A stretch of DNA of 64,000 nt from contig NC_052054.1 of the NCBI RefSeq assembly GCF_903992535.2, forward strand, positions 53,583,719-53,647,718, in the 5' to 3' direction. The notes below the pieces were generated by a model, which saw only the letters and a program-made list of their open reading frames with translations, was not told the DNA's origin and made no database searches. Origin of the DNA: Arvicola amphibius. Taxonomy: Eukaryota > Chordata > Mammalia > Rodentia > Cricetidae. Positions 11,359 to 21,910 of the stretch are shown here, one piece after another (the stretch's first letter is position 1; each line of letters opens with the position of its first letter). Position numbers and translations under genes: made by a program.

Positions 11359-13554
11359 CCTCAAATCTACCTCCCTTAAAATGTTCTAAAAAGCTAAATA
11401 ACAACTTGAAGTTTCACTGGGGTATAATGATGAAATGTACTGTGTCCAAAATAGAAATGTATCACGAATCAAAGTTCATTATATATTTAAATCTCCCTTA
11501 ACAGATTTTCAGACATTTTTTTATAAACACACACAGCACGCTATTCAACTAGAAGGGAAATCTACACTGGAAACAGACAAAAACTGAAAGCACATTTTCT
11601 TCTAAACTCTTTCTAGTAAGCTAGGAAGTAACCTTCTTACAATGATAAACAAATTAAATTTTCTTATGTCTTCAGAAACCACAATTGCATTCTTCTTCAA
11701 GAAAGACAAACCATTTATTCTTCCAAAATCTGAATATCTACATTTCTAAAGTCAAGTCAAGTCTCAGGTCCAGTTTAGGTCTGGCAGTAACAGGCTGGCA
11801 ATGTCCTTCCCCTTAGCTTCCATTACAGTATTCTTACCAGCTCGAGGCTATTAAATGACCACAGCAGATGTCTGGGTTTCTATCAGGAGCCTGCCTGTGC
11901 CTGGGAAAACTGAGCCGCTTCAGACTCAGAATGCCCCACGTCCCCCTTGACAGCTACCCGGGGAGGGCTTCAGTGAGCTCACCATGGGAGACCCTTGTAA
12001 TTCCTGCCCCAGGGAGGAGGGTTAACAAGACTGGGGTTAGGGATTTGAGCTTCTTTTCTCTTTTGTTACCATTTGAAGGCGGTGCTAAGTAGCTTGCTGA
12101 GATTGAAATTAAAAAAAAAAAAAAAAAAAAAGAAGACAGGGAGCTGAGGATACAGAGCCCTTTAACACTGGGCACAGCCAGCTGGCAGAAATAGCCAGAT
12201 GCCCCTCCCTAATCCAGGAGAAGGGCTCCAGGGAAAGTCTGTCCATTGTTCACTCTGGCCCAGTCTAGCGTTCCTTTGCTTTTTGTTTTTTAACCATTTA
12301 CAAACACTAAGAACTATTATGGATCTATGGACTACGGATTAACTCTATGACCTGAGCAAAGTGATTAAGCCCTGTGGCTCCCCGCCTGCTCACTTGTCAG
12401 TCAGCACGCTCACCGCCTGCACCGACCACAACACTTCAACCTGAGGCGTTCCATTGTGGCAGCGGCCCTGTGGAATGGCAGGACCCGATCTTCCTTGTCT
12501 AAACAGAGAGTGGGGCTCAGGAGCTAAGCGACAAGTCCATCAGTGTAGCCTGGGCTGGACCCTAGTGGCCTCATGATGCAGCCTGGGCTAGCTTCAGATG
12601 CGCTCCTCCCTTCTTTGCTTCCCAAGGGCTGGACTGCAGGTGTGTCCCACCTGCCCAAGTCCTTCGCTTTTCTCCTAGTCACAGAGCCTGCTGCTTCTAT
12701 TACAACAGCATTAAGACACGGCCATTTAAGGGAAACTGCCATACTCCTCCCTGTGAGGTGTGACCTAAGGACACACATTAATGCTCTCAAGTGCATCCAT
12801 GCAGTGAGTGGGCTGTGTAACAGAGACAGAAACTTGCCATGAAGGAGACGGGGCTCCAGATGTGAGCCCCGATAGACACCAGCTCAACAAAGCCGTCTGA
12901 GCCAGAAGGACATCTTATCTGTGTACGGTGCAGTATGTGCTTTGTGGTAACCTGTATCTCTGTTAACGACATTAAAAATTTGTAGACAGTCAATGCTGAT
13001 GAGAACTAACTGCTGAGTGTCAAATACGGTGAACAACAACAACAAACCTGAAAAAAATGAAATAATGAAAAAGTCGCCACTATCCACAACTATGTCATCC
13101 AGTACCTGATATCACGTATAGGTTCAGAAACAGAATGCATAAAATACCCTATAAAAACATGTATTTTCAACCTAGTTTGCTTTTTAAAATGATTTAATTC
13201 TGAGCAATAATGGAGTCTTGCACTGTGAAAACTAACCTAACAGATCCAGCTCCATATGCCGCCGAGTCCACAAACACCTACAGTTAATCAGCAGTCATGC
13301 GAAACATGACTTTTCTAGGGCGTGAAGACCATCACACAGAAGAAACTTTTTCTAAGAAACTCTCTGGGGCTGGTATGCTTCACCCTGACCTATGACATAC
13401 GCGGCTCCCTGACCTCTCATCCTCCACCCACAGAGGGAGGGAAGCCGGCCTTAGCTCTGAAGGCAGATGATATACAGAGTGAGCTCTCTGACTGTACAGT
13501 TGTTCTTTAACCGAGAACAACGGTGCGCCCTGTCTAGTCTGCAGTTAAGACTGC

Positions 13555-13562
13555 TGACGTCA
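13555..13562. promoter_or_regulatory. Perfect CRE palindrome (TGACGTCA)
   Basis: The full 8-bp cAMP-response element consensus bound by CREB/ATF dimers occurs in the intron, about 75 nt past the donor of the main coding exon. Only the sequence match is seen; occupancy is unknown. Confidence 0.4.
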
Positions 13563-13637
13563 CAGTTGCTGCAGCTCCTCATGGGCTGCCCTTGCCACCC
13601 CCACCTGCTGCTCTTATGCATGGCACTGGGCACTGAC

Positions 13638-15073
13638 CTGCTTTGCCCACTTCCCCTTTCCTCAGTGATCCTTCAGCCTGGCACCCAGCTCTGAGATGAG
13701 GCCTGCTTAGCACCAGTGAAGTTCCCCACGTTCAAACCAACAACGCTCTGTGTGGAGATGAGGGAGTCAAAGTTAAAATCCAACCCATCGGCGTCCATGA
13801 GTTCACTACGGATAATGGACTCCATGTCACATTCCAAGCTCCCATTGAACATGTCCAGGTCCAAGTCACTGGGGAACTTATCATGGCCCATGACAGGAAG
13901 GTTTGCATTAGCTGAGTACAGTGAAGAGCCTGAGAGAGAGTCCGAGAGGGTTTGCATAGACTGGCTGACGGGAGACGGCTGCTGGTGTTTGGCTGACCCG
14001 AGGCTGCTGGAGTCACTCAAGCCCAGGTTGCTGACAGAACTTGACAAGGCACGGCTGCCACCAAGAGCGCCCTGGGTTTGGTGCTGGTGGTGGAGCAAGT
14101 TCTGATTGACCAAACTCCCCTGGGTAGGCTGGGCAGCAAAGGACATCATTGGGTCATTGCGAAGCATCACATTCCGGCGGGCGTTCTGGGCAGACACAGC
14201 AGTGCTGGCCTGAGACATCAAGGGGTCTGACTGGGTCATCATGACATCGCTGTGACTGAGTGAGTCTGAAGTGAGCAGGTCTTGGAGTGTCTGGTTGCCA
14301 TAGTGTGACATGGAAGAAAAGGTGGCTGCCTTGTTCTCTTGGATGGTCTGCATGGGTGACTGGCGCAAGGAGTTCAGAGACGAGGGCCCGAACACGGTGC
14401 TGTTGAAGGAGCTGGTGGGGGAACCTAGGCTGGAGCTCTTAGCGGTGTACGGAAAGCTGGAGCTCCGCTGCATAAGCCCCCCAGGAGGTGACTGCTGGGA
14501 CGACGGGAGCGTGATGTTATCGAGCAAGTCATCCATGAGGTTGTCTGCCAGCCCATCGTTCAGATTCATGGTGCCAGCCATGTCAGTTAGCCGCGGGAGC
14601 TCCACAGTACACGGCTTGCTCACAGAGGGCGACAGGCTGGCAGAGCTGCTATAGAGCATGGGGGAGAGTGGAGCATCGTCGTCGTGGACATCATCCAACT
14701 CTGTGCTTGCCAGGATGGGCGACAGGCGGCCACTAACTGTGCTGGCGTTCGAATTGGTTCGTGAGCGGAAGTCTGTCCACGCGTCCAGCTCGTCGCTGCT
14801 GCGGGATGTGGGGCTGCCGGGCCACTTGGAGAGCTGGGAAGGGCTGTCGTCTGTTGACTCTGGGGCAGCCTGCAGGGCCGCCTTCTTCTTGGCTGCTCGG
14901 CCACGGCTCTTGGTGTACTTGTTGCTGTTGTCCATTGAGACAGCCCGTCGGCGGGGGGCCTTCCCACTCTTCCCCCCATCAGGGTTGATGATCCACCAAG
15001 AGCTCTTGCCGGTCCCCTCATTCTGAACTCTCATGAATCGGCTGTGCAGTGACAGGTTGTGCCGGATAGAGTT
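13638..15073 (-). other. FOXO3: FOXO3 penultimate exon (coding plus 35 nt of 3'UTR)
   Basis: The 5' boundary is the acceptor described for the coding segment. The 3' boundary is a strong donor, AAGCAG|GTCAGT on the minus strand, with the exon's last base at 13638 and GT at 13637-13636. The transcript around the stop (TGAAGGATCACTGAGGAAAG…) and the exon end GGGCAAAGCAG match my memory of the human FOXO3 mRNA, in which the sequence joined next is ACCCTCA…; that sequence is found here at 399. Exon length is 1436 nt. The intron lies 35 nt past the stop codon, inside the usual 50-55 nt limit, so it should not trigger nonsense-mediated decay. Confidence 0.95.
13673..15073 (-). CDS. FOXO3: FOXO3 forkhead transcription factor, 3' coding exon (C-terminal 466 residues)
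   Basis: This exon encodes the second half of the forkhead DNA-binding domain and the whole C-terminal regulatory region of FOXO3, the PI3K/AKT-controlled transcription factor. The reading frame is open and starts exactly at a splice acceptor (pyrimidine tract then ctctctacag, AG at 15074-15075), so the first exon residue is the N of NSIRHNLSLH. Numbering exon residues from 1 and adding 207 reproduces the human positions: RRRAVS at exon 41-46 (AKT site S253), RSRTNS at 103-108 (S315), SP sites at 87, 137 and 218 (ERK sites S294, S344, S425), SSSF at 204-207 (S413) and DSL at 436-438 (S644). A basic nuclear localisation region spans 41-64, the leucine-rich export signal MDDLLDNITL is at 180-189, an LQDLL box is at 263-267, and the acidic transactivation segment covers about 398-441. 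The protein ends SSQSWVPG with TGA at 13673-13675. There is no frameshift or internal stop. FOXO1 and FOXO4 differ in these segments, so the paralogue call is firm. The first about 207 residues lie outside the window. Confidence 0.99.
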   Translation of the reverse strand, partial: NSIRHNLSLHSRFMRVQNEGTGKSSWWIINPDGGKSGKAPRRRAVSMDNSNKYTKSRGRAAKKKAALQAAPESTDDSPSQLSKWPGSPTSRSSDELDAWTDFRSRTNSNASTVSGRLSPILASTELDDVHDDDAPLSPMLYSSSASLSPSVSKPCTVELPRLTDMAGTMNLNDGLADNLMDDLLDNITLPSSQQSPPGGLMQRSSSFPYTAKSSSLGSPTSSFNSTVFGPSSLNSLRQSPMQTIQENKAATFSSMSHYGNQTLQDLLTSDSLSHSDVMMTQSDPLMSQASTAVSAQNARRNVMLRNDPMMSFAAQPTQGSLVNQNLLHHQHQTQGALGGSRALSSSVSNLGLSDSSSLGSAKHQQPSPVSQSMQTLSDSLSGSSLYSANANLPVMGHDKFPSDLDLDMFNGSLECDMESIIRSELMDADGLDFNFDSLISTQSVVGLNVGNFTGAKQASSQSWVPG

Positions 15074-15195
15074 CTGTAGAGAGAGAAGGCAAAATGGAGA
15101 GTGTGAGCCAGGATAGTCCAGTCCAAAACAGACATTCAAAAAAAGATTCTTTAAAAAAACATCATTTTGGGGGGAAATAGGAGGGCATCAATCAC

Positions 15196-15324
15196 GTATG
15201 TGCGCAGACATCAGAGGACACCTGTGGAGCAGGTGCTTTCCTTCCTCCACGTGAGCACTGAGAACCGAATTCAGGTTGTCAGGTTTAACAGGAAAAGTTT
15301 TACCCACTAAGCAATCTTGCCAGG
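15196..15324 (-). mobile_element. B3/B2-type SINE, antisense copy
   Basis: The segment gcagacatcagaggacacct through ctaagcaatcttgccaggtc is a diverged inverted B3. It starts 123 nt upstream of the main exon's acceptor in transcript terms. Confidence 0.75.
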
Positions 15325-15519
15325 TCAGCTTCAATTTTATAGGCCAGCATTTTTATTTATTTATTTTTAAATAGCAAACATCTTTGTGACTTGGAACAAA
15401 GCGCCAGGTTAAACAGGAAGCTTCAGGCTGGGAAGGTGGGGACGCTGGAAACACAGGAGCTCACTGACACTGCTTTTCCAAATTCTTAAGTTTTGTTGTA
15501 CTTTCTGTAATTTATGTAT

Positions 15520-15677
15520 TTTTTTCCTTTCTTTTCTGGAGATGGTGTTTCTCCGTTTAGTCATGGATGTCCCAGAACTAGTACTGTAAACCAGGCTGGC
15601 CTCGAGCTCAGAGATCTGCCTGCCTCTGCCTCCGCCAGATTAATGGAATTAAAGGCGTGTGCTATCATGCCCAGCCT
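15520..15677 (-). mobile_element. B1 SINE, antisense copy
   Basis: The copy shows aaccaggctggcctcgagct, cagagatctgcctgcctctg and aattaaaggcgtgtgctatc. It is one half of the inverted B1 pair that brackets the main FOXO3 exon. Confidence 0.88.
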
Positions 15678-16556
15678 GTAATTATATTTCTCATTACTTT
15701 AGTTCACACTGATAATTTATTACCATGCACTCCCTCTCCATACTTTGCAATAAACCTCCAGCTCTCCGAGAAACAAGTTAGCTTGGTAGCTACTCTGTTC
15801 TCTTACAGTCCTCGGCGCCACAAGTACAGGGCCAGCAGTTCCTTCTTAAACACTGCTATCAGAGTGTGAGGTTTTACTTGTCCCCTCTAGGGTCCATCCT
15901 TCCACAATTTCACCATATAACTTCTGCAGCTATGGAAAGGGCGGGGCGGGTTTTCAGGGACCACGAAGAAGTAAGTCTCTCATCTGGAAGAATTTACATC
16001 ATTTAGACATTCTGCACCCTCAGGAACTGTGGGCTGGGCAACTTCCTTCCAGAGAGCACAGCATGAAAGGGGGAGAGAGTAGTCTGCAGTGGAGAAACCT
16101 GACAGACGCTGTGTCAGCTGGGTGGCCAGGGCTACAGCAGCAGGGCCTAGCACACTGCTAGGGTACATCCTAGATAAAATGCACCAAAAAGGACAGCTTC
16201 TCCAAAACCTAAACCCCAGACTAATCATAAGAAAAGCGTGAATCCCACTGAATGGACAATTACAAAAGCCAGTTCAGTACTCCCAGCAGCATCGCAGCCA
16301 AGGAGAGATGAAGGGAACACAGGGAAGAGCTAATGCACCCTGGGTGGGATCCCACCACAGAACAAAAACAAAACGAAAGTAGAAAAAAATTGGGAAGTCT
16401 GAGTAGCATGTACAGACTTTAGCTCATAATAATACATATTGGCTCATCCACTGTGACACTTTTACCAGGACTTAGGGTGCTAAGGTGGGGACACTTGATG
16501 ACGGATACATGTGGATCTGTTATTTTCACAATTTTTCTATATATCTAAAACAAAAG

Positions 16557-16570
16557 CCCCCCCCCCCCCC
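16557..16570. repeat. C14 homopolymer
   Basis: Fourteen consecutive C on the plus strand, G on the transcript strand. Confidence 0.95.
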
Positions 16571-18079
16571 TTAAAGTAGGGTAAACCCCTTCAAAGTCCT
16601 AATGATTTGAATGACTGCAAGAACTTCCTCCTGGCTTAGTGGATACACCTAGCTGTCAAGGATAATCAGGCCCAGCCCCGTCTCCGGCACTGGCCGACCA
16701 CGTGATCTCAAACAAGTCATTTTATCTGTCTGCAACAACAGCAGGTTGCCATCTTCATCGTGGCCATGATCACATCCAGCCGGCCCTCCCTCCTGGATGA
16801 TAGAACCAGGACAGATGATAATGCACTTCAGACACCGGGCACGCCGTGCAGTCAGGGTTTCACTCCTCCCGTGAAGTCCATAGTGAAGGGTGTTCAGAGC
16901 CTAGGAAAGCCCACTCTAATCTGTAAAATGCCTTATGTGCACGCGGCAGGAAAAAGAGTTGATGGTGTTCCCCACACCTGGAATAGCACCTGCAGGCCAG
17001 ATGAGCTTTTACTGGCACGTTAAAGATGAAAGACATTGCCTAATACTGCATATTAAATATGAACAATTCTAAAAGTCACATTTAAAAGGAATTGGCAACC
17101 ATCAACTGTATTTATGTAGAAGATACAAATACATGTGTTCTACCAGATTGTTTTTAAAACACAGAACGTCAACAGGATTTTTGTCATAAGTAAATAACTC
17201 AAAATACACGCAATTTCTAATGTACATTCCTATCCAAGAAGGAACTGCAGTTCATGCTGGGCAAAGAACACCAGCAGTTACGGCATGGCTGCCATTTCCA
17301 CAAGTGCATCAAGATCGGTACGGTAACAGGCAGCACCTTCAGGGCCTGAGGCAGGTGTTGCCCGGGAGACTATATACCCTGCTCTTTTCACATTCAATTT
17401 TTTAAAAAGGAGTAATGGCATGTGTACTAATGGTTCAGAAATTTTATTTCTTTGAAGCCAGATACTTTATGAAGTGGGTAACATTCCTGATGTGAACTTG
17501 CAGAGAACAGGGCAGTCCCTCTTTCTGAGTACATGGGTAATTCAATGCATTCAATAAAAGCATCAACACAAACTTCAGGGTGAAAAGAGAGCTGGTCCTG
17601 AGGCTTTAGGGGCACAATGCAGACATTCCCCTAATTCCTCCAACCTGTTAGCCTCCTTTACTGTAAATTTTGGGAAGAGTTCACATGAACACCAAACGTT
17701 TACAAAAACGAGCAATCTTAGACAGTCAGCAAACCTCTATAATAGGAGACGATATTTGTTAAATGTCTTTTACTGTTATCAATTCTAAAACCTACCAAAA
17801 GACCAATGAAACATTTTGTGGATTTTCTGACGGCCATCTATGACTCTAACCCCTAATGACGTATATGTATATGTATAATTTGCTGCAATCACAAGTGGCT
17901 AGAATTAGAGGTATCAAACTTCTGGAAGGGCCTGGAGCCTGGCTTGGAAGGCCCAGCACCACATGGTGACAGAGCAGGGATGGGTCCCTAACTACAAAGT
18001 GGAGATCTGAAGGCCTGCCAGATCACAGCACCGCTGGCTCCTGAACCTGAGTCTTAGAGTTAGTTACCCCCTCCAATCC

Positions 18080-18205
18080 TCACCACAGGGCCGAGGCAGT
18101 GTAGCAGTACCCCAATTTTGCACATGAAGGCTCAGCCTCTGAGATATGAACTATTAGAGCCCACTAGCCAGTGCGCAGAAACCAAAACTGGAAGCAGGTT
18201 TGTCA
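18080..18205 (+). mobile_element. MIR-like ancient SINE fragment
   Basis: The segment ccccaattttgcacatgaag followed by gctcag and later gccagtgcgcag resembles the MIR core. It is strongly diverged. Confidence 0.45.
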
Positions 18206-19083
18206 ACCTACTTGCAAAAATGTAAGGCCTTTTCCATGGCCTTTCACGGGCCTACCAGAAGGTTAATGAGAAGTCACCATTTAATGAGCTTGTGCCAGCA
18301 GTTCAAGAAGAGCACCCAAAACAACTCTGCTTGAAGAAAAAAGAGAAACAAAAAAATATAATCTGTGATTTTATTTATGAAATACTTGGAAATTTAGAGG
18401 CCTTTCCCTAATCTTTGTAAAAAGGCATTTGGTTGTTATGACATCCCCTTCGTGAGGAGAGGCAGTATATATGTCCACACCAGCACACGGGACCACCCGG
18501 TTTCCTAAGCAAAGCCCACCTCAGTTAGAGCTGGCTTTAGTGGCCAGTCTTCACTGGGCTCTCAGTTTAGAGGGTTACTAATGGCAGAATACATTCCCCG
18601 AGGCTCATTATCTAAGTGCCCAGGCAGGTTTTTCCAGCTACTTTATTACTAAGACAACACAAACAAAACTGGGCCACACCGCCCAGATAGGCCAATCCCA
18701 GCAGCTTCTCCCCCTTGCAGTCCGGCCACCTTCCATTTATAAAATCCATAATCTGAAGGAGGACACTGACAAGAGCCAATAAACGCAGCTCACCTGTCCA
18801 TTACTGTTCAAATGCTCTTGCCCTGCCAGCTAGGCGCTACAGTTTTATTTTCCTCAGAGTTCAGAAGTCTGATTAGCTTTCCACCTCAGTTTTATTGAAA
18901 CAAGAAAGATTAAAACAAAACATAAAAAGAATCAAACAAAAAAAAAATGGCTGGGTAAAAAGCATCAGGACCAAGATTTTTTTTCTTACACCTTCCTTGG
19001 TAATAAAGGTAACCTCATTTCTATAAGATTTCCCACCCCATTTTAATCTCAGGAAAACGACCATTAAAAATATCCTTCTGTGT

Positions 19084-19262
19084 AGGGGCAGTGGGTGCAT
19101 ACCTTTAATCCCTGTACTCAGGAGGCAGAGGCAGGCAAATCTCAAAAATTCAAAGCCAGCCTAGTCTACAGAATGTTCCAGGATAGCCAGGGCTACTCAG
19201 AGAAAGCCTGTCTTGATAAAACAAAAGAAAATACCCAAACCCAAATCACACCACCACCACCA
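19084..19262 (+). mobile_element. B1 SINE with (ACC)n at the tail
   Basis: The copy has tacctttaatccctgtactc, aggaggcagaggcaggcaaa and ttccaggatagccagggcta, and ends in an A-rich tail with caccaccaccacc. Confidence 0.9.
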
Positions 19263-21369
19263 AACTATGATTTTCCATTAATTTATGTATCCTTATAAGA
19301 AATAATTTAAATTTCTAAGGTTTTACCTTAGTGTGGAGAATGGTAGCTGAAGATGATGAATAAATGGCTTGATAAAACTCGAGTTCTCTCAAGTATGATT
19401 TTTCTAATCCTACTAATCCTACTTCCATATACAATTCAAAGTACACTATGAAGTTCACTTGGCCAGAAAACGAGGGATATGTTTTCCTTCGTCATCCCAT
19501 CACCACATTGACTAAAGATGCCCAGAAGTAACCCACACAAAACCTTGTGAGCATCTCCAGTTACTGAAAGATAAAGCTTCTGATGAATTACAAGAATGCC
19601 ACCAGTGTCCCTAGAAGAAACTGCTGCTTCATGGGCAAAGACGCCAGCTCTTCCTCAGTTTGAACACTGAGATTTATAAAACCTTAAGAGATGTCTATAG
19701 TTTGGGAACAAAGCTAAGAATAATAGCCATCTCATTTTGTGCCAACCTTAATGTCTATAAAATAGCCTACACTGAATAGGCCTACTAGACCTACTAGTAG
19801 GTCAAACCCCTACTAGATGTAGTTAACTAGTCATCGAGCTGGCAAACCAGGTCCCTTGATTGTGGCTGCAATTAGTGGCATATTGTTCCAGAGATGTGTG
19901 CAATAGGTGTGTGGAGGAGGCAACCTGTTGGGATTGGCATTTCACAGTCATGCTGACTGCACTATGTGGGCTACTGCCTGAAGATCCCTTGGCCCGGCCC
20001 ACCTAAAAGACATTAGCATAAGATGACTGCACTGAGTAGAGTCTAATCATTATTCTCTTGATACAATGAACAGTTTTCTGTTGCAGAATACATTCACTGC
20101 TGATGCTAAGGTGTCCATGACCCTTAAATATATGCTAAATCATTAGAAGATAGGTGGACTCAAAACAGAATGGGAGCAAGAAGCAGCCTAGAGCTGCGGA
20201 GTAGCTACCACTCATTTACAGAGTGAGCGGGTAAAGCAGCAAGGAAAGGCAGTCGCGGAGGAAGGCAGCGATGCTGAGACAGGCCCCAGTGCTCCAAGCT
20301 CAGCCTGTCTTGCCTGCAATCTGAACCTCAGCTGCCCCTGTGGAGAAGCCAAGATCAGAGGTACTCGCTCTTCCTCCCGGATCCTTGTGAGGATTATAGG
20401 AAGCTCAGTATGCAACACTCCTCAGCCGAGTGCCAAACACCGCTCTCAACAACTGACAGACGCCACACACAGAACCTTAGCTTACTATTTACGTGTGCTT
20501 TAAGTCAAAACGGGACAAGGTGGTGTCCTCCAAGAAAGAGTTACAAACTTTTAACAGCTGTTAAGGTGCTGTGCCAGTAAACTGGATATTTCTTAACTGC
20601 GGCTACTCTGCCTCTGCTTCAGCTCCTTCCACACCATGTTTACCTTGTGGAGACTCTACTAACCCAGACACCAGCTGCATGCGCTTTCCCTGGAACACAG
20701 AGAGGGCTTGTCTGGAGGCAACATGTGGTATCAATTTATCTTTCTCAGCAACAAGGAAGAGAAATCTACTTACTTTAAAAATAAAAAGGTTGTGTAATTT
20801 AAAATTTAACTCTTAAAAGCCCTGCTTTTTCGCAAAGAAGATAGTTCTTCCTCCTCCCTCTCTCCCTTTTCTAGGCTGCACAGAGAGAAAAAGAACGTGT
20901 TACAGTTGTCAACTCAGGAGCCCACTGCTCTTTGGGAGGGACTCGGGAGACACAGCGAATGGCTGGTTTCCAGAAGTGCTCATCTGCCCCTTGTGTGGAG
21001 CATGTGTTTTGTCTCAGGGCTTGTCTTGTGGGCGCTGACGATCTAGAACAAACTTGTTCACTGTCTGGATTCCAATGCTTGCTCCTGGTGAGCCACGTGT
21101 GACTAAAATGGCAAGGACAGTTCATTGCTAATGGCGAGTCACTGAGAGGCACAGCAGAGCAGCAGGGTCAGCTACAGGGCGAGGTGCCTGGGAAGTGCCC
21201 ATGGCTGGGCTGAGCAGGCCTCTCAAAGGTAGCTTCGGACAAGACTCTTGGTCTCACTCGGTAGCAATTCTCCACTCTGGCTGCCTATTCGACTCTCCCA
21301 AGGAGACCCTTCCTCACCATGGCCCAGAACTCTGATTCAGTAGTTGTGGTGAGGCCTGGAACATTCTGT

Positions 21370-21391
21370 CCCCACCCCCACCCCCACCCCC
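21370..21391. repeat. (CCCCCA)n short tandem repeat
   Basis: Four C-runs of 4, 5, 5 and 5 are separated by single A residues. On the FOXO3 transcript strand this is four G-runs with one-base loops. Confidence 0.95.
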
Positions 21392-21891
21392 AGCTATCCC
21401 ACTTTGTAATCAGGACCAAGACACTGAAACTTCCCCTTTTAGCAGTTCACTGACTGATTTAGTGCTTCAGCCTAGTGACTCCCAGTGCCAGGGTCTGGTA
21501 ACAGTGCAGTGAGATCCTTTGTGTCCAAGTTTCCAAGACCAAGTTACAGGCAAGAACCGAGGTCAGAGAGTAAAAGGTAGTTAAGGCAATTATTTGAAAA
21601 CCGAGGTCCAGATCAGCTCTCCGTTACAAGACTGGGTATGGGGAAGGGTCTTCGGCCTCATTCTGTGTGGACAGCTTCCCTTCTGCCCAGCACCTGGCAG
21701 CAAGCAGAGGGAAGCCCTGGACTGTCGCAGCCACTGTTGGGAGCACCCTTCAGCTGACCAATCTCCAGGCTCCGTCTACGGGGCCATGATGAGGAAAAGC
21801 AAACCCAAGTCTCAGGGCATAAACCTCAAAAGTGTGGTACCAGGCCTGAAAATAGAAAACTATTATTTCATATGTACTCTCTATAGTGGCC

Positions 21892-21910
21892 AAAAAAAAA
21901 AAAAAAAAAA
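21892..21910. repeat. A19 homopolymer
   Basis: An uninterrupted run of 19 A with no recognisable SINE body next to it. Confidence 0.95.

Larger units (their letters stand above)
400..13637 (-). other. FOXO3: FOXO3 intron within the 3'UTR
   Basis: This 13,238-nt intron is bounded by donor GTCAGT (13637 downward) and acceptor ctag (AG at 400-401). No gene is visible in it. It holds SINE copies listed separately, homopolymers (T13 at 643-655, G13 at 5902-5914, A21 at 12111-12131) and unique sequence. I see no repeat or coding signal in about 1424-3880, 4390-5650, 5920-9400, 9592-10998, 11360-12110 and 12132-13637. The open frames in these stretches are short, lack homology I recognise, and overlap on both strands. 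Confidence 0.9.

Noticed and set aside
13716..15026. Plus-strand open frames opposite the FOXO3 coding exon
   Set aside because: They are antisense shadows of the constrained FOXO3 frame; no antisense start or splice signals stand out.
15074..15139. Extension of the FOXO3 frame 22 codons upstream to a methionine
   Set aside because: These codons cover the acceptor and its pyrimidine tract. The forkhead domain begins in another exon, so the methionine is not a real start.
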